From: Pseudoclavibacter sp. RFBB5
GTDB lineage: Bacteria > Actinomycetota > Actinomycetes > Actinomycetales > Microbacteriaceae
Reading direction: 5' to 3'
DNA: 64,000 nt
Assembly: GCF_002931555.1 (NCBI RefSeq)
Contig: NZ_PSTZ01000007.1
Span: 558,001-622,000, forward strand
Shown here: piece after piece, positions 55,659 to 63,150 of the stretch
Layout: every line of letters starts with the position of its first letter
How positions within the stretch are numbered: position 1 is the first letter of the stretch
The notes under the pieces: model-generated
Told to the model about the DNA's origin: nothing
What the model saw: the letters and a program-made list of their open reading frames with translations, nothing else
Databases searched by the model: none
Position numbers and translations under genes: made by a program

Positions 55659-55727
55659 CATTCCACCGCACGGACGACGTCGTCCCCCGCGAACGAACGT
55701 GCTTGTCTGCCACCCTGGAAGGTCACC

Positions 55728-56858
55728 ATGGCAAGTTTCTTCACGTGGTTGGCTCAATTGCCACCATTTCTGCAAGTCCCGATCGTCATCATCGCGTTCC
55801 TCGCGGTGGTCGCGCTCATCGTCTACTTCGTCGAGCTCGCTCCTCGTCCCGGCACCAAGTACACGGTGCTCCGTCTCGTGGTCTGCATCGCAGTCCCGGT
55901 CGCGCTCGTCTTCATCCTCGGCACCTACACGTGGGCGGCCATCATCGCCATCGTGCTCGGCGCGCTCCTCTTCTGGCTCGACAGCCGGTCGCGTGAAGGC
56001 GCCGGCTACCTGATCGGTCTCATCGGCTTCTTCGGCCCAGCCCTGATCCTCGTCGTCGTCGGCCTCATCGTGCCGAGCATCCAGACGACCGGGCAGGCGT
56101 TCACGAACAAGGGCGGTGACTTCGTCGGCCTCGAGAACTTCATCTGGATCTTCACGCAGCCGAGCGGCCTCCGGACGGTCTTCAACACGATCATCTGGGT
56201 CGTCGTGACGCCGATCCTGTCGACGGTCGCGGGCCTCGCCTACGCGGTCTTCATCGACAAGTCGCGCGGCGAGAAGTTCCTGAAGGCGCTCGTCTTCATG
56301 CCGATGGCCATCTCGTTCGTCGGCGCGTCGATCATCTTCCGGTTCATGTACACGGCACGGCCCGCAGACCAGGACCAGATCGGCCTCCTCAACCAGATCC
56401 TCGTCTGGTTCGGCGGACAGCCGTACGACTTCCTGGCCGAGTCGCCGCTCAACACGTTCTTTCTCATCATCGTCCTGATCTGGGTGCAGACCGGTTTCGC
56501 CATGGTCGTGCTGTCAGCGGCCATCAAGGGCGTGCCGATGGACCAGATCGAGGCCGCCTCGCTCGACGGCGCCAACCCGTGGCAGCGTTTCATCAACGTC
56601 ACGGTTCCCGGCATCCGCTCGTCGCTCGTCGTCGTCGTGACGACGATCTCCATCGCGTCGCTGAAGGTCTTCGACATCGTTCGCACGATGACCGCAGGCG
56701 CCAACGACACGAGCGTCATCGCCAACGAGATGTATACGCAGTTCAAGACCTTCGAGACAGGACGATCGGCCGCCTTCGCGGTCGTGCTGTTCATCCTCGT
56801 GCTGCCGATCATCATCTACAACGCGAACCAGATGAAGAAGCAGAGGGAGATCCGATGA
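55728..56858 (+). CDS. Sugar ABC transporter permease (AglF-like)
   Basis: 376 aa, longer than the usual ~300 aa permease. Three extra membrane helices at about 15-38, 48-68 and 70-90 precede the six-helix MalF-like core that starts near 100. The ATPase-docking EAA loop reads MDQIEAASLDGANPWQRFINVTVPGI. GGAAGG lies 6 nt before the ATG. Its stop overlaps the start of the second permease (ATGA), so the pair is coupled. N-terminal helical extensions are also known in MalF and AglF relatives. Confidence 0.88.
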   Translation: MASFFTWLAQLPPFLQVPIVIIAFLAVVALIVYFVELAPRPGTKYTVLRLVVCIAVPVALVFILGTYTWAAIIAIVLGALLFWLDSRSREGAGYLIGLIGFFGPALILVVVGLIVPSIQTTGQAFTNKGGDFVGLENFIWIFTQPSGLRTVFNTIIWVVVTPILSTVAGLAYAVFIDKSRGEKFLKALVFMPMAISFVGASIIFRFMYTARPADQDQIGLLNQILVWFGGQPYDFLAESPLNTFFLIIVLIWVQTGFAMVVLSAAIKGVPMDQIEAASLDGANPWQRFINVTVPGIRSSLVVVVTTISIASLKVFDIVRTMTAGANDTSVIANEMYTQFKTFETGRSAAFAVVLFILVLPIIIYNANQMKKQREIR

Positions 56859-57817
56859 GCGCCATCGTTCCAGTCGAACTTCCCGTCGACACCAAGACGG
56901 CGGAGCAGCTCGCGCGAGGCGAGCAGAGCACAAGCGGCAAGGTCAAGAAGAATCTCACCAGTCGATGGGCGACCGTCGCGGCGATCGCCATCGCCGTCAT
57001 CTGGACCATCCCGACGTTCGGGCTCTTCGTCTCCTCGTTCCGCCCCAAGGCGGAGGTCGTCAGCACCGGTTGGTGGACGATCTTCGAGAACTGGGGCTTC
57101 ACCTTCGACAACTACGTCGAAGTGCTCGCATCGGGCAACACGCAGCTGACGATGGCGCAGGCCTTCCTCAACTCGATCGTGATCGCCCTCCCCGCGACGG
57201 TCATCCCGCTCGCGATCGCGCTGCTCGCCGCCTACGGGTTCGCCTGGATGGACTTCAAGGGCAAGAACTGGCTGTTCATCCTGGTCTTCGCACTGCAGGT
57301 CGTGCCCATCCAGATGGCGCTCGTCCCGCTCCTGCAGCTCTTCGCTCGCGGCGAGATCTTCGGCGTCCCCGTCATCGCGGCGTTCGGCGCCGACGCCGGA
57401 TTCGCGCAGGTATGGATCGCCCACTCGATCTTCGCCATGCCGCTCGCGATCTTCCTGCTGCACAACTTCATCGCAGAGATTCCGCGTGAGGTCATCGAAG
57501 CGGCCCGGGTCGACGGCGCGAGCCACGGCCAGATCTTCTTCCGCATCATCGTCCCGCTGACGCTGCCCGCAGTGGCCTCGTTCGGCATCTTCCAGTTCCT
57601 CTGGGTCTGGAACGACCTGCTCGTCGCGCTCGTGTTCGCCGACGGTGCGGTCGCCCCGATGACAAAGCTGCTCGCCGAGATCACGGGCTCCCGCGGTCAG
57701 GAATGGCCGCTGCTCACAGCCGGCGCGTTCCTGTCCATCCTGGTTCCGCTCATCGTGTTCTTCTCGCTGCAGCGATACTTCGTCCGCGGCCTCCTGGCTG
57801 GATCCACAAAGGGGTAG
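56855..57817 (+). CDS. Sugar ABC transporter permease (AglG-like)
   Basis: 320 aa. An N-terminal cytoplasmic segment of about 40 residues precedes six helices. FVSSFRPKAEVVSTGWWT near the first periplasmic loop is typical of the AglG/alpha-glucoside branch; the EAA loop reads PREVIEAARVDGASHGQIFFRIIVPLTLP. It starts by a 4-bp overlap with the first permease. No ATPase gene follows on this strand; the convergent MsmX/UgpC-type ATPase at 58033-59184 is the obvious partner. Terminator at 57853-57882. Confidence 0.88.
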   Translation: MSAIVPVELPVDTKTAEQLARGEQSTSGKVKKNLTSRWATVAAIAIAVIWTIPTFGLFVSSFRPKAEVVSTGWWTIFENWGFTFDNYVEVLASGNTQLTMAQAFLNSIVIALPATVIPLAIALLAAYGFAWMDFKGKNWLFILVFALQVVPIQMALVPLLQLFARGEIFGVPVIAAFGADAGFAQVWIAHSIFAMPLAIFLLHNFIAEIPREVIEAARVDGASHGQIFFRIIVPLTLPAVASFGIFQFLWVWNDLLVALVFADGAVAPMTKLLAEITGSRGQEWPLLTAGAFLSILVPLIVFFSLQRYFVRGLLAGSTKG

Positions 57818-57852
57818 AACCCCGCCGGCACCATCACGTGCCAGCAACACCG

Positions 57853-57882
57853 AGGAGGGGGAGCCGCGAGGCTCCCCCTCCT
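57853..57882 (+). terminator. Terminator downstream of permease operon
   Basis: Perfect 13-bp stem (57853-57865 with 57870-57882) and 4-nt loop, 35 nt beyond the permease stop. Confidence 0.8.
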
Positions 57883-57975
57883 TCGTGTGCGGCGCGCGTC
57901 TCCGCGCTGCATCCGAACCGCGGGGAGGACCGCGGCACAGGGAGACGGCGGCGCGCAGGTGGATACGGACAGCAG

Positions 57976-58013
57976 AACGCCCTCCGCAGATCGCGAGATC
58001 TGCGGAGGGCGTT
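57976..58013 (-). terminator. Terminator downstream of ABC ATPase gene
   Basis: Perfect 17-bp stem (57976-57992 with 57997-58013) and 4-nt loop, 19 nt beyond the stop of the minus-strand ATPase gene. Confidence 0.85.
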
Positions 58014-58032
58014 CCGTGCTTTCGAAGGAGTG

Positions 58033-59184
58033 CTAGCTGGTAGCCGCGCCGCTCGCGAGAGCGTCGTTCGCCTCCTGGAGGCGGATGGCCTCCGTGAGCG
58101 CACCGCTGATGCGCTGCTCCGTCTCCGGGTCGAAGATGTGGATGTGGTCGTTGTCGGTCGTGACGTAGATCGTCTCGCCGACCTCGGGGTGGCTGCGACC
58201 GTCGACGCGAGCGACGATGTCCGTGCGCTTCCCGTCGATCATCGAGTGGCCGTAGAGGTAGCCCTCGGCGCCGAGCTCCTCGACCAGGTCGACCTCGACC
58301 TTGAGGCCGGGCTTCTCTTCACGCGAGATGATGATGTCGTCCGGGCGAACGCCGACGGTCGCGGTGCCCGACTTGAGCTTCGCCAGCGTCGCGCGCTCGA
58401 GCGGGATGACGTCGGTGCCGAAGCGGACGCCCTCGGAGGTCAGGTCGGCACCGAAGATGTTCATCGACGGGCTGCCGATGAAGCCGGCGACGAAGACGTT
58501 CTTCGGCTTCGCGTAGAGTTCACGCGGTGTGCCGACCTGCTGCAGCACGCCGTCCTTGAGCACGGCGATGCGGTCGCCCATCGTGAGCGCCTCGGTCTGG
58601 TCGTGCGTGACGTAGACCGTCGTGACGCCGAGACGGCGGGTGAGGCTCGCGATCTGCGTGCGCGTCTGCACGCGCAGCTTCGCGTCGAGGTTCGAGAGCG
58701 GCTCATCCATGAGGAAGACCTGGGGGCTGCGGACGATGGCGCGGCCCATGGCGACGCGCTGACGCTGGCCACCCGAGAGCGCCTTCGGCTTGCGGTCGAG
58801 GTAGGGCTCGAGGTCGAGGATCTTGGCGGCCTCGAGGACGCGCTTCGCACGCTCTTCCTTGTTGATGCCGGCGATCTTGAGCGCGAAGCCCATGTTCTCG
58901 CCGACGGTCATGTGCGGGTAGAGCGCATAGCTCTGGAACACCATGGCGATGTCGCGGTCCTTGGGAGGGAGGTGCGTGACGTCGCGGTCGCCGATGAGAA
59001 TGCGTCCGCGGTTCACCTCTTCGAGGCCTGCGAGCATGCGGAGCGATGTCGACTTGCCGCAGCCGGACGGGCCGACGAGGACGAGGAACTCTCCGTCGTC
59101 GATCTCGAGGTCCAAGCTGTCGACCGCTGGGCGAGCGCCCTCGGTGTAGATGCGCGAGGCGCTTTCAAAGGTCACAGTTGCCAT
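58033..59184 (-). CDS. msmX: Sugar ABC transporter ATPase (MsmX/UgpC type)
   Basis: 383 aa. Walker A GPSGCGKST, Q-loop VFQSYALYPHMTV, signature LSGGQRQRVAMGRAIVR, Walker B VFLMDEPLSNLDAKLR and switch His in THDQTEALTMGD, then the C-terminal TOBE/OB regulatory domain of the MalK/UgpC/MsmX class. Such ATPases often serve several sugar importers, which fits its separate promoter on the opposite strand. GGAG within the palindrome GGAGTACTCC (59186-59195) lies 7 nt before the ATG. A further inverted repeat (CCGGCA/TGCCGG, 59203-59220) lies upstream and may be regulatory. Confidence 0.93.
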   Translation of the reverse strand: MATVTFESASRIYTEGARPAVDSLDLEIDDGEFLVLVGPSGCGKSTSLRMLAGLEEVNRGRILIGDRDVTHLPPKDRDIAMVFQSYALYPHMTVGENMGFALKIAGINKEERAKRVLEAAKILDLEPYLDRKPKALSGGQRQRVAMGRAIVRSPQVFLMDEPLSNLDAKLRVQTRTQIASLTRRLGVTTVYVTHDQTEALTMGDRIAVLKDGVLQQVGTPRELYAKPKNVFVAGFIGSPSMNIFGADLTSEGVRFGTDVIPLERATLAKLKSGTATVGVRPDDIIISREEKPGLKVEVDLVEELGAEGYLYGHSMIDGKRTDIVARVDGRSHPEVGETIYVTTDNDHIHIFDPETEQRISGALTEAIRLQEANDALASGAATS

Positions 59185-59333
59185 AGGAGTACTCCCTCAT
59201 TACCGGCAGGTACGTGCCGGACGATCCGTAGTAATAGGTGAGGAGCAACGATGCGTTTCACTTCAAGCGACGCCGTCGGCGCTCCACCACTGAGTATGTC
59301 AGAACTCAGCGGCGGGCGCGCGACTTGTTCGAG

Positions 59334-60068
59334 TCAGAGCGAGGATTTCTCCGTGCGCACGAGGATCGCACCGGAATCCGGGCAGATCACGACGTCATCC
59401 GGCGCGGCGCGGCGGATCTTCTCGAGCTCCGGCCGATCGAGCGCGACGTTCGTGCCGGTCGTGATGATGCCGATGAGCTCGGCCGCGCCGACCCCGTACC
59501 GCTCCCGCTGCTTCTCGTAGAGCGCCACGAGATCGCTCGGGAGCGTGGCAAGCACGCTCTCCCGCTGTTCGGCGAGCACTCGATACTCGCCTTTCAAGTT
59601 GTCGCGGGCGGCATCCCGCAGCACGGTGAGCTCGGTCGCGCGTTCCTCGACCCCGCGCTGCGACTCGAGCGCTGCCTGGTGAGCGGCGGTCTGCTCTTCG
59701 ACGCGCTGCATGACCTCGAGTTCGCCGTCCTCGAGGATCGAGCGACGACGCTGGAGCACCTCGATCTCGCGCTGCAGCGCCTCGATGTCCTTGCGGCTCG
59801 ATGCGCCCTGCAGGCGCTCGTCGTCTCGTTTGAGACGCGCCTCCACAGTCGCCACATCCGACTCGATCTTGCTGAGCTCACTCCGGGAATCCTCGAGCTG
59901 GCCCAGCAACCGCACGACCTCCGCGCGATGCTGCGTCCGTTCCTCATCGAGGGCGTTCAGGTGATGCTGCTCCGGCAGATTCTTCGCGACGTGCTGCACC
60001 CGTCGACGCTTCGTGTCGACGTCGGCGAGTTCGAGCAGACGCCGCTGGTCCGCCTCGCTGGCCTTCAT
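59334..60068 (-). CDS. Coiled-coil C4-zinc-ribbon family protein with degenerate ribbon
   Basis: 244 aa. Residues about 5-185 form a long coiled coil (DQRRLLELADVDTKRRRVQHV ... SELSKIESDVATVEARLKRD), and ALYEKQRERYGVGAAEL leads into the C-terminal ribbon, the layout of the bacterial CT398/zf-RING-like C4 zinc-ribbon family. In typical members two CxxC pairs bind zinc; here only one Cys (VICPDSGAILVR) remains, so zinc binding is lost. The family is linked to RNA or flagellar functions in other phyla; in actinobacteria it is usually next to nif3, as here. Role unknown. Confidence 0.82.
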   Translation of the reverse strand: MKASEADQRRLLELADVDTKRRRVQHVAKNLPEQHHLNALDEERTQHRAEVVRLLGQLEDSRSELSKIESDVATVEARLKRDDERLQGASSRKDIEALQREIEVLQRRRSILEDGELEVMQRVEEQTAAHQAALESQRGVEERATELTVLRDAARDNLKGEYRVLAEQRESVLATLPSDLVALYEKQRERYGVGAAELIGIITTGTNVALDRPELEKIRRAAPDDVVICPDSGAILVRTEKSSL

Positions 60069-60170
60069 GCCCGGCCCGTGTTCATGTCTTGGATGACGTT
60101 CATAGTGCTCTCATTCTGTCGTGAAGTCGCGCACTGCCCGCACAGGGCGCGCTCTCGTGCGCTGAGTCGA

Positions 60171-60995
60171 CTACTGCGGGATGGCGAAGTCCCATGGGTC
60201 CGTCCGCAGCTCCGAGACCTCGACCTCCACCTCGGGGAACGCCTCCCGCAGCTCGCGCGCGGCGTGATCCAGCCACAGCCACTCACTCGCCCAGTGCGAG
60301 GTGTCGATGAGCGCCGGGCCGCTCCCCCTCGCGAGGGTCTCTTCGAGAGCCTCGGACGCGGGATGATGCCGGAGGTCGCTCGTGATGTAGACATCGGCGC
60401 TCACGACTGCTGGCTCGCTGAGCAGCGAGTCGCCCGCACCTCCGCAGAGTGCGACCGTCTCGACGACCCGGTCGAACGCGCCCGCGGCCCGGATGCCCGT
60501 GGCGGTTGCCGGCAGGATGCTGGCGACCCTCCGGGCGAGCGCACCGAGCGTCATCGGTTCCGGCAGGAGACCGACGCGGCCGAGTCCGCGACTCGGGTGG
60601 TCGCTCGATACGACGATGGGGACAGCACCCTCGAGGCCAAGCGCTGCGGCGAGCGCGGCGGAGGTCCCGGTCTCCACGACATCCGCATTGGTGTGGGCCG
60701 CGATCAACGCGCACCGGGCTCGGATGAGGGTCGCGAGGAGTGACCCCTTCGCGGTCGTCTCCGCGACGGTCGTGACACCGCGCAGGAGCAGCGGATGATG
60801 CACGAGCAGGAGGTCGGACGAGGTCTCGACCGCCTCGCCGACGGTGATCTGCGTCGCATCCACCGCCAGCAGGATTCGGGTGATGGCCGCCTCGGGCGAA
60901 CCGGACACCAGCCCGACCGAATCCCAGGCCTCCGCCCCCGCGGTTGGCCAGCTTCTCTCGGCAAATTCCAGCACGTCGCGCAGTCGGGTCACCAT
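60171..60995 (-). CDS. Nif3-like dinuclear metal centre protein
   Basis: 274 aa. NIF3/DUF34 family: VHHPLLLRG, AAHTNADVV, and late DTSHWASE supply the His/Glu/Asp ligands of a dinuclear metal site; AWDSVGLVSG is also typical. This is the short form without the central PII-like insert. Proposed to act as GTP cyclohydrolase I type 2 or a metal chaperone in some bacteria; the true activity is unsettled. ATG 6 nt behind a TAGGAT -10 box; probably an operon with the zinc-ribbon gene 102 bp downstream. Confidence 0.88.
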   Translation of the reverse strand: MVTRLRDVLEFAERSWPTAGAEAWDSVGLVSGSPEAAITRILLAVDATQITVGEAVETSSDLLLVHHPLLLRGVTTVAETTAKGSLLATLIRARCALIAAHTNADVVETGTSAALAAALGLEGAVPIVVSSDHPSRGLGRVGLLPEPMTLGALARRVASILPATATGIRAAGAFDRVVETVALCGGAGDSLLSEPAVVSADVYITSDLRHHPASEALEETLARGSGPALIDTSHWASEWLWLDHAARELREAFPEVEVEVSELRTDPWDFAIPQ

Positions 60996-61001
60996 AGGGC
61001 G

Positions 61002-61007
61002 ATCCTA
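61002..61007 (-). promoter_or_regulatory. -10 box, leaderless promoter of nif3
   Basis: TAGGAT on the minus strand ends 6 nt before the ATG at 60995. Confidence 0.55.
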
Positions 61008-61066
61008 GCCGCGGTGATGCGGCCAACCACTGGACTTTCCGCGTAGAGTGAGCAGTTCATTGCTCC

Positions 61067-61118
61067 TTCCCCCGGGAGTCCTTCTATCAGAGTTTCCCCC
61101 AGGAGACGTCTTGTCAGA
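61067..61118 (+). repeat. Imperfect tandem repeat spanning the lacI ribosome site and start
   Basis: Two copies of a 25-bp unit (61067-61091 and 61094-61118, period 27 bp) agree at 19 of 25 positions. Each has a C-tract, then GGAG, then about 10 nt later TCAGA. The second copy supplies the AGGAG and TTG start of the LacI gene; the first copy resembles a decayed duplicate of the same translation start. Confidence 0.55.
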
Positions 61119-62157
61119 ACAAGAGCGCGGCCCTGTCGCGAATCCCGCGAAGCGTCCGACCATCCGCGATGTGGCTGCGGTCGCTGGCGTCTCCAAGTCT
61201 CTGGTGTCACTCGTCTACAGCGACCCGGAGAAGGTCAGTGAAGCTCGCAAGGGGCGCGTCCTCGCGGCCGCCGAGGAGCTCGGCTTCCGCCCCAACCTGC
61301 TCGCCCGTTCCCTCGCGACGAACATGAGCGACTTCATCGGCATCCTCGTCGCCGACCCCGTGAATCCGTTCTTCGCCGAGATCATCGACGCCGCGAGCCT
61401 GGAGTTCGACCGAGCAGGGCGCCGCGGCTTGATGACAACCGCCGTGCTGCCGAAATCCGGGACTGTTCGTCGGCTGAACGAGGGAACGATCGCGACGCTC
61501 AGCGACCTGCGTCCCCGAAGCGTCCTCATCGCGGGTTCCCTCCCGGATGTGACGTCACTCGGATCGCTCGCCGAGGACCGGCCGGTCGTCGTGGCCTCGG
61601 GCCTGGCGGAGGGCCTTCCGAACGCGGGCAGCGTGCGAACCGATGACAGGAAGGGCCTCGCCCTCCTCGTCGAGCACCTCACCGGCCTCGGGCACAGTGA
61701 CATCGCGCACCTCGGCGGTGTGACGGCCGTCGGTCGCAGCCGAGCGGAGGCGTACGAGGAAGCCATGACCACGCACGGGCTCGCGCGTCACGTGCACGTG
61801 CAGGACAGCGACTTCACCGAACTCGGCGGTTACGTGGCCGCGACCAGCCTGCTGTCTCGCGGGACCCCGCCAACAGCCATCATCGCGGCGAACGACCTCG
61901 CAGCCCTTGGCGTGCAGCGTGCGCTCGATGAGCGGGGGCTGACCCCCGAGGACGTGGCGCTCACCGGGTACGACAACTCGTTCCTCGCGTCGATAGCCGG
62001 GGTCTCCCTCACGTCAGTCGACCCGCACAACGGCGTCATCGGACGCGAGGCGGCGCGTTGGCTCATCGAAGCCGAGGCCGGTAACGACTCGCTGCCGCAT
62101 GAGCTGCTCATCGAGCCGCGCCTCGTCGTACGACGGTCTTCAGGCTCCGGCATCTGA
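61111..62157 (+). CDS. LacI family transcriptional regulator
   Basis: 348 aa from a TTG start chosen for the AGGAG 5 nt upstream; a GTG at 61048 would add 21 residues without a ribosome site. The HTH domain TIRDVAAVAGVSKSLVSLVYSD at about 14-35 is followed by ARKGRVLAAAEELGFRPNLLARSLA (hinge helix) and a periplasmic-binding-protein-like sugar domain (IGILVADPVNPFFAEI; AIIAANDLAALGVQRAL; ALTGYDNSFLA). It is likely to control sugar uptake, and the nearby ABC genes and aldose epimerase are the obvious targets, though it is not directly adjacent to the permeases. Confidence 0.9.
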   Translation: MSEQERGPVANPAKRPTIRDVAAVAGVSKSLVSLVYSDPEKVSEARKGRVLAAAEELGFRPNLLARSLATNMSDFIGILVADPVNPFFAEIIDAASLEFDRAGRRGLMTTAVLPKSGTVRRLNEGTIATLSDLRPRSVLIAGSLPDVTSLGSLAEDRPVVVASGLAEGLPNAGSVRTDDRKGLALLVEHLTGLGHSDIAHLGGVTAVGRSRAEAYEEAMTTHGLARHVHVQDSDFTELGGYVAATSLLSRGTPPTAIIAANDLAALGVQRALDERGLTPEDVALTGYDNSFLASIAGVSLTSVDPHNGVIGREAARWLIEAEAGNDSLPHELLIEPRLVVRRSSGSGI

Positions 62158-62194
62158 TGGCAACGGCAGCGGCAGCCGTGCAGGCAGGCTTCCG

Positions 62195-63121
62195 CTATCT
62201 CGTGAACGTGACTCCCCACGAGGCTGTCCAGACCCCGCCCGGTTCGATCCCGATGAGGTCGGTGCCGGAATTCAGGGCGTCCGGTGGTGCCGTCATGGGC
62301 TCCGCAGCGAATGCGAGGCCCGTACCCCCATGGTGCCCCTCGGGTCGAGGGAAGTCGCTCGGCGTGTAGAGCTGGACGTACCGGAAGTCGTCGTCGCCCC
62401 ACAGCTCGAGTCGGGCGCCCGACCGGGACGAGAGAGTGACCAGCGTCTTCTCGCCGCTCGGGCGGACCTTGAACGCGTAGTTCAGGTCGAGCTCCCGAAG
62501 CTCGCGTCCCGATGTCAGGTCGAACTCGCCTCCGGTGACGACAGGCTCCGTGCCGACAGGGAGCAGGCGGTCGTCGAGGAGGACCCGCTCGGTCAGGTCG
62601 GACGTGACCACAAGGTCCCCGATGGGCTCGTCGCCCAGCCGGAAGTACGGATGCGCGCCAACCGCGAACACCGCGTCCTGCGCCCCGAGATTGGCGACGG
62701 TGTGCGTGACCTCGAGTCCGTCCTGGGTCGCCCGATACCGGACGCAGTGTCGGAGGGTGAACGGCCATCCGTGCTGGGGGTAGACCGTCGCCCCCAGCTC
62801 GATGCTCGAGGAATCGGTGTCGAGGACCGCGTACTCGGTGTTTCGGAGCAGGCCGTGCGACGCGTTGCCCTTGCTCGGCTCCGTGATGTCGAGCTGCTGA
62901 GTCTTGCCGCCGAAGCTCCATCTGCCATCGCGGACCCGGTTCGGCCACGGGAAGAGGGTGATGCCGGCCCCGAACGGCGGGAGGACGTCGTCGCCGAAGT
63001 CCTCGACCAGCTGCACGCCGTCGACGTCGAGAGATCGAAGCACCGCCGCGACGGTGCCGACCGCGACGCGGACACGCCCATTCTCGAGATGGTGCTGAAC
63101 GCCGGTGACGGGTGGGTGCAT
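62195..63121 (-). CDS. Aldose 1-epimerase family protein
   Basis: 308 aa. Galactose mutarotase-like beta-sandwich: ITLFPWPNRVRDGRW, catalytic His pair in GNASHGLLRN and VGAHPYFRLG, and catalytic Glu in DLIGIEPGG. It interconverts alpha and beta anomers of aldoses (glucose, galactose or their phosphates), easing sugar use after ABC uptake. The ATG lies 6 nt behind a TACGGT -10 box, so it is probably leaderless. Converges with lacI (37 bp gap). Confidence 0.9.
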   Translation of the reverse strand: MHPPVTGVQHHLENGRVRVAVGTVAAVLRSLDVDGVQLVEDFGDDVLPPFGAGITLFPWPNRVRDGRWSFGGKTQQLDITEPSKGNASHGLLRNTEYAVLDTDSSSIELGATVYPQHGWPFTLRHCVRYRATQDGLEVTHTVANLGAQDAVFAVGAHPYFRLGDEPIGDLVVTSDLTERVLLDDRLLPVGTEPVVTGGEFDLTSGRELRELDLNYAFKVRPSGEKTLVTLSSRSGARLELWGDDDFRYVQLYTPSDFPRPEGHHGGTGLAFAAEPMTAPPDALNSGTDLIGIEPGGVWTASWGVTFTR

Positions 63122-63127
63122 GCATCC

Positions 63128-63133
63128 ACCGTA
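63128..63133 (-). promoter_or_regulatory. -10 box, leaderless promoter of aldose epimerase
   Basis: TACGGT on the minus strand ends 6 nt before the ATG at 63121. Confidence 0.5.
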
Positions 63134-63150
63134 GCGCTCGGAGCCCGCGG

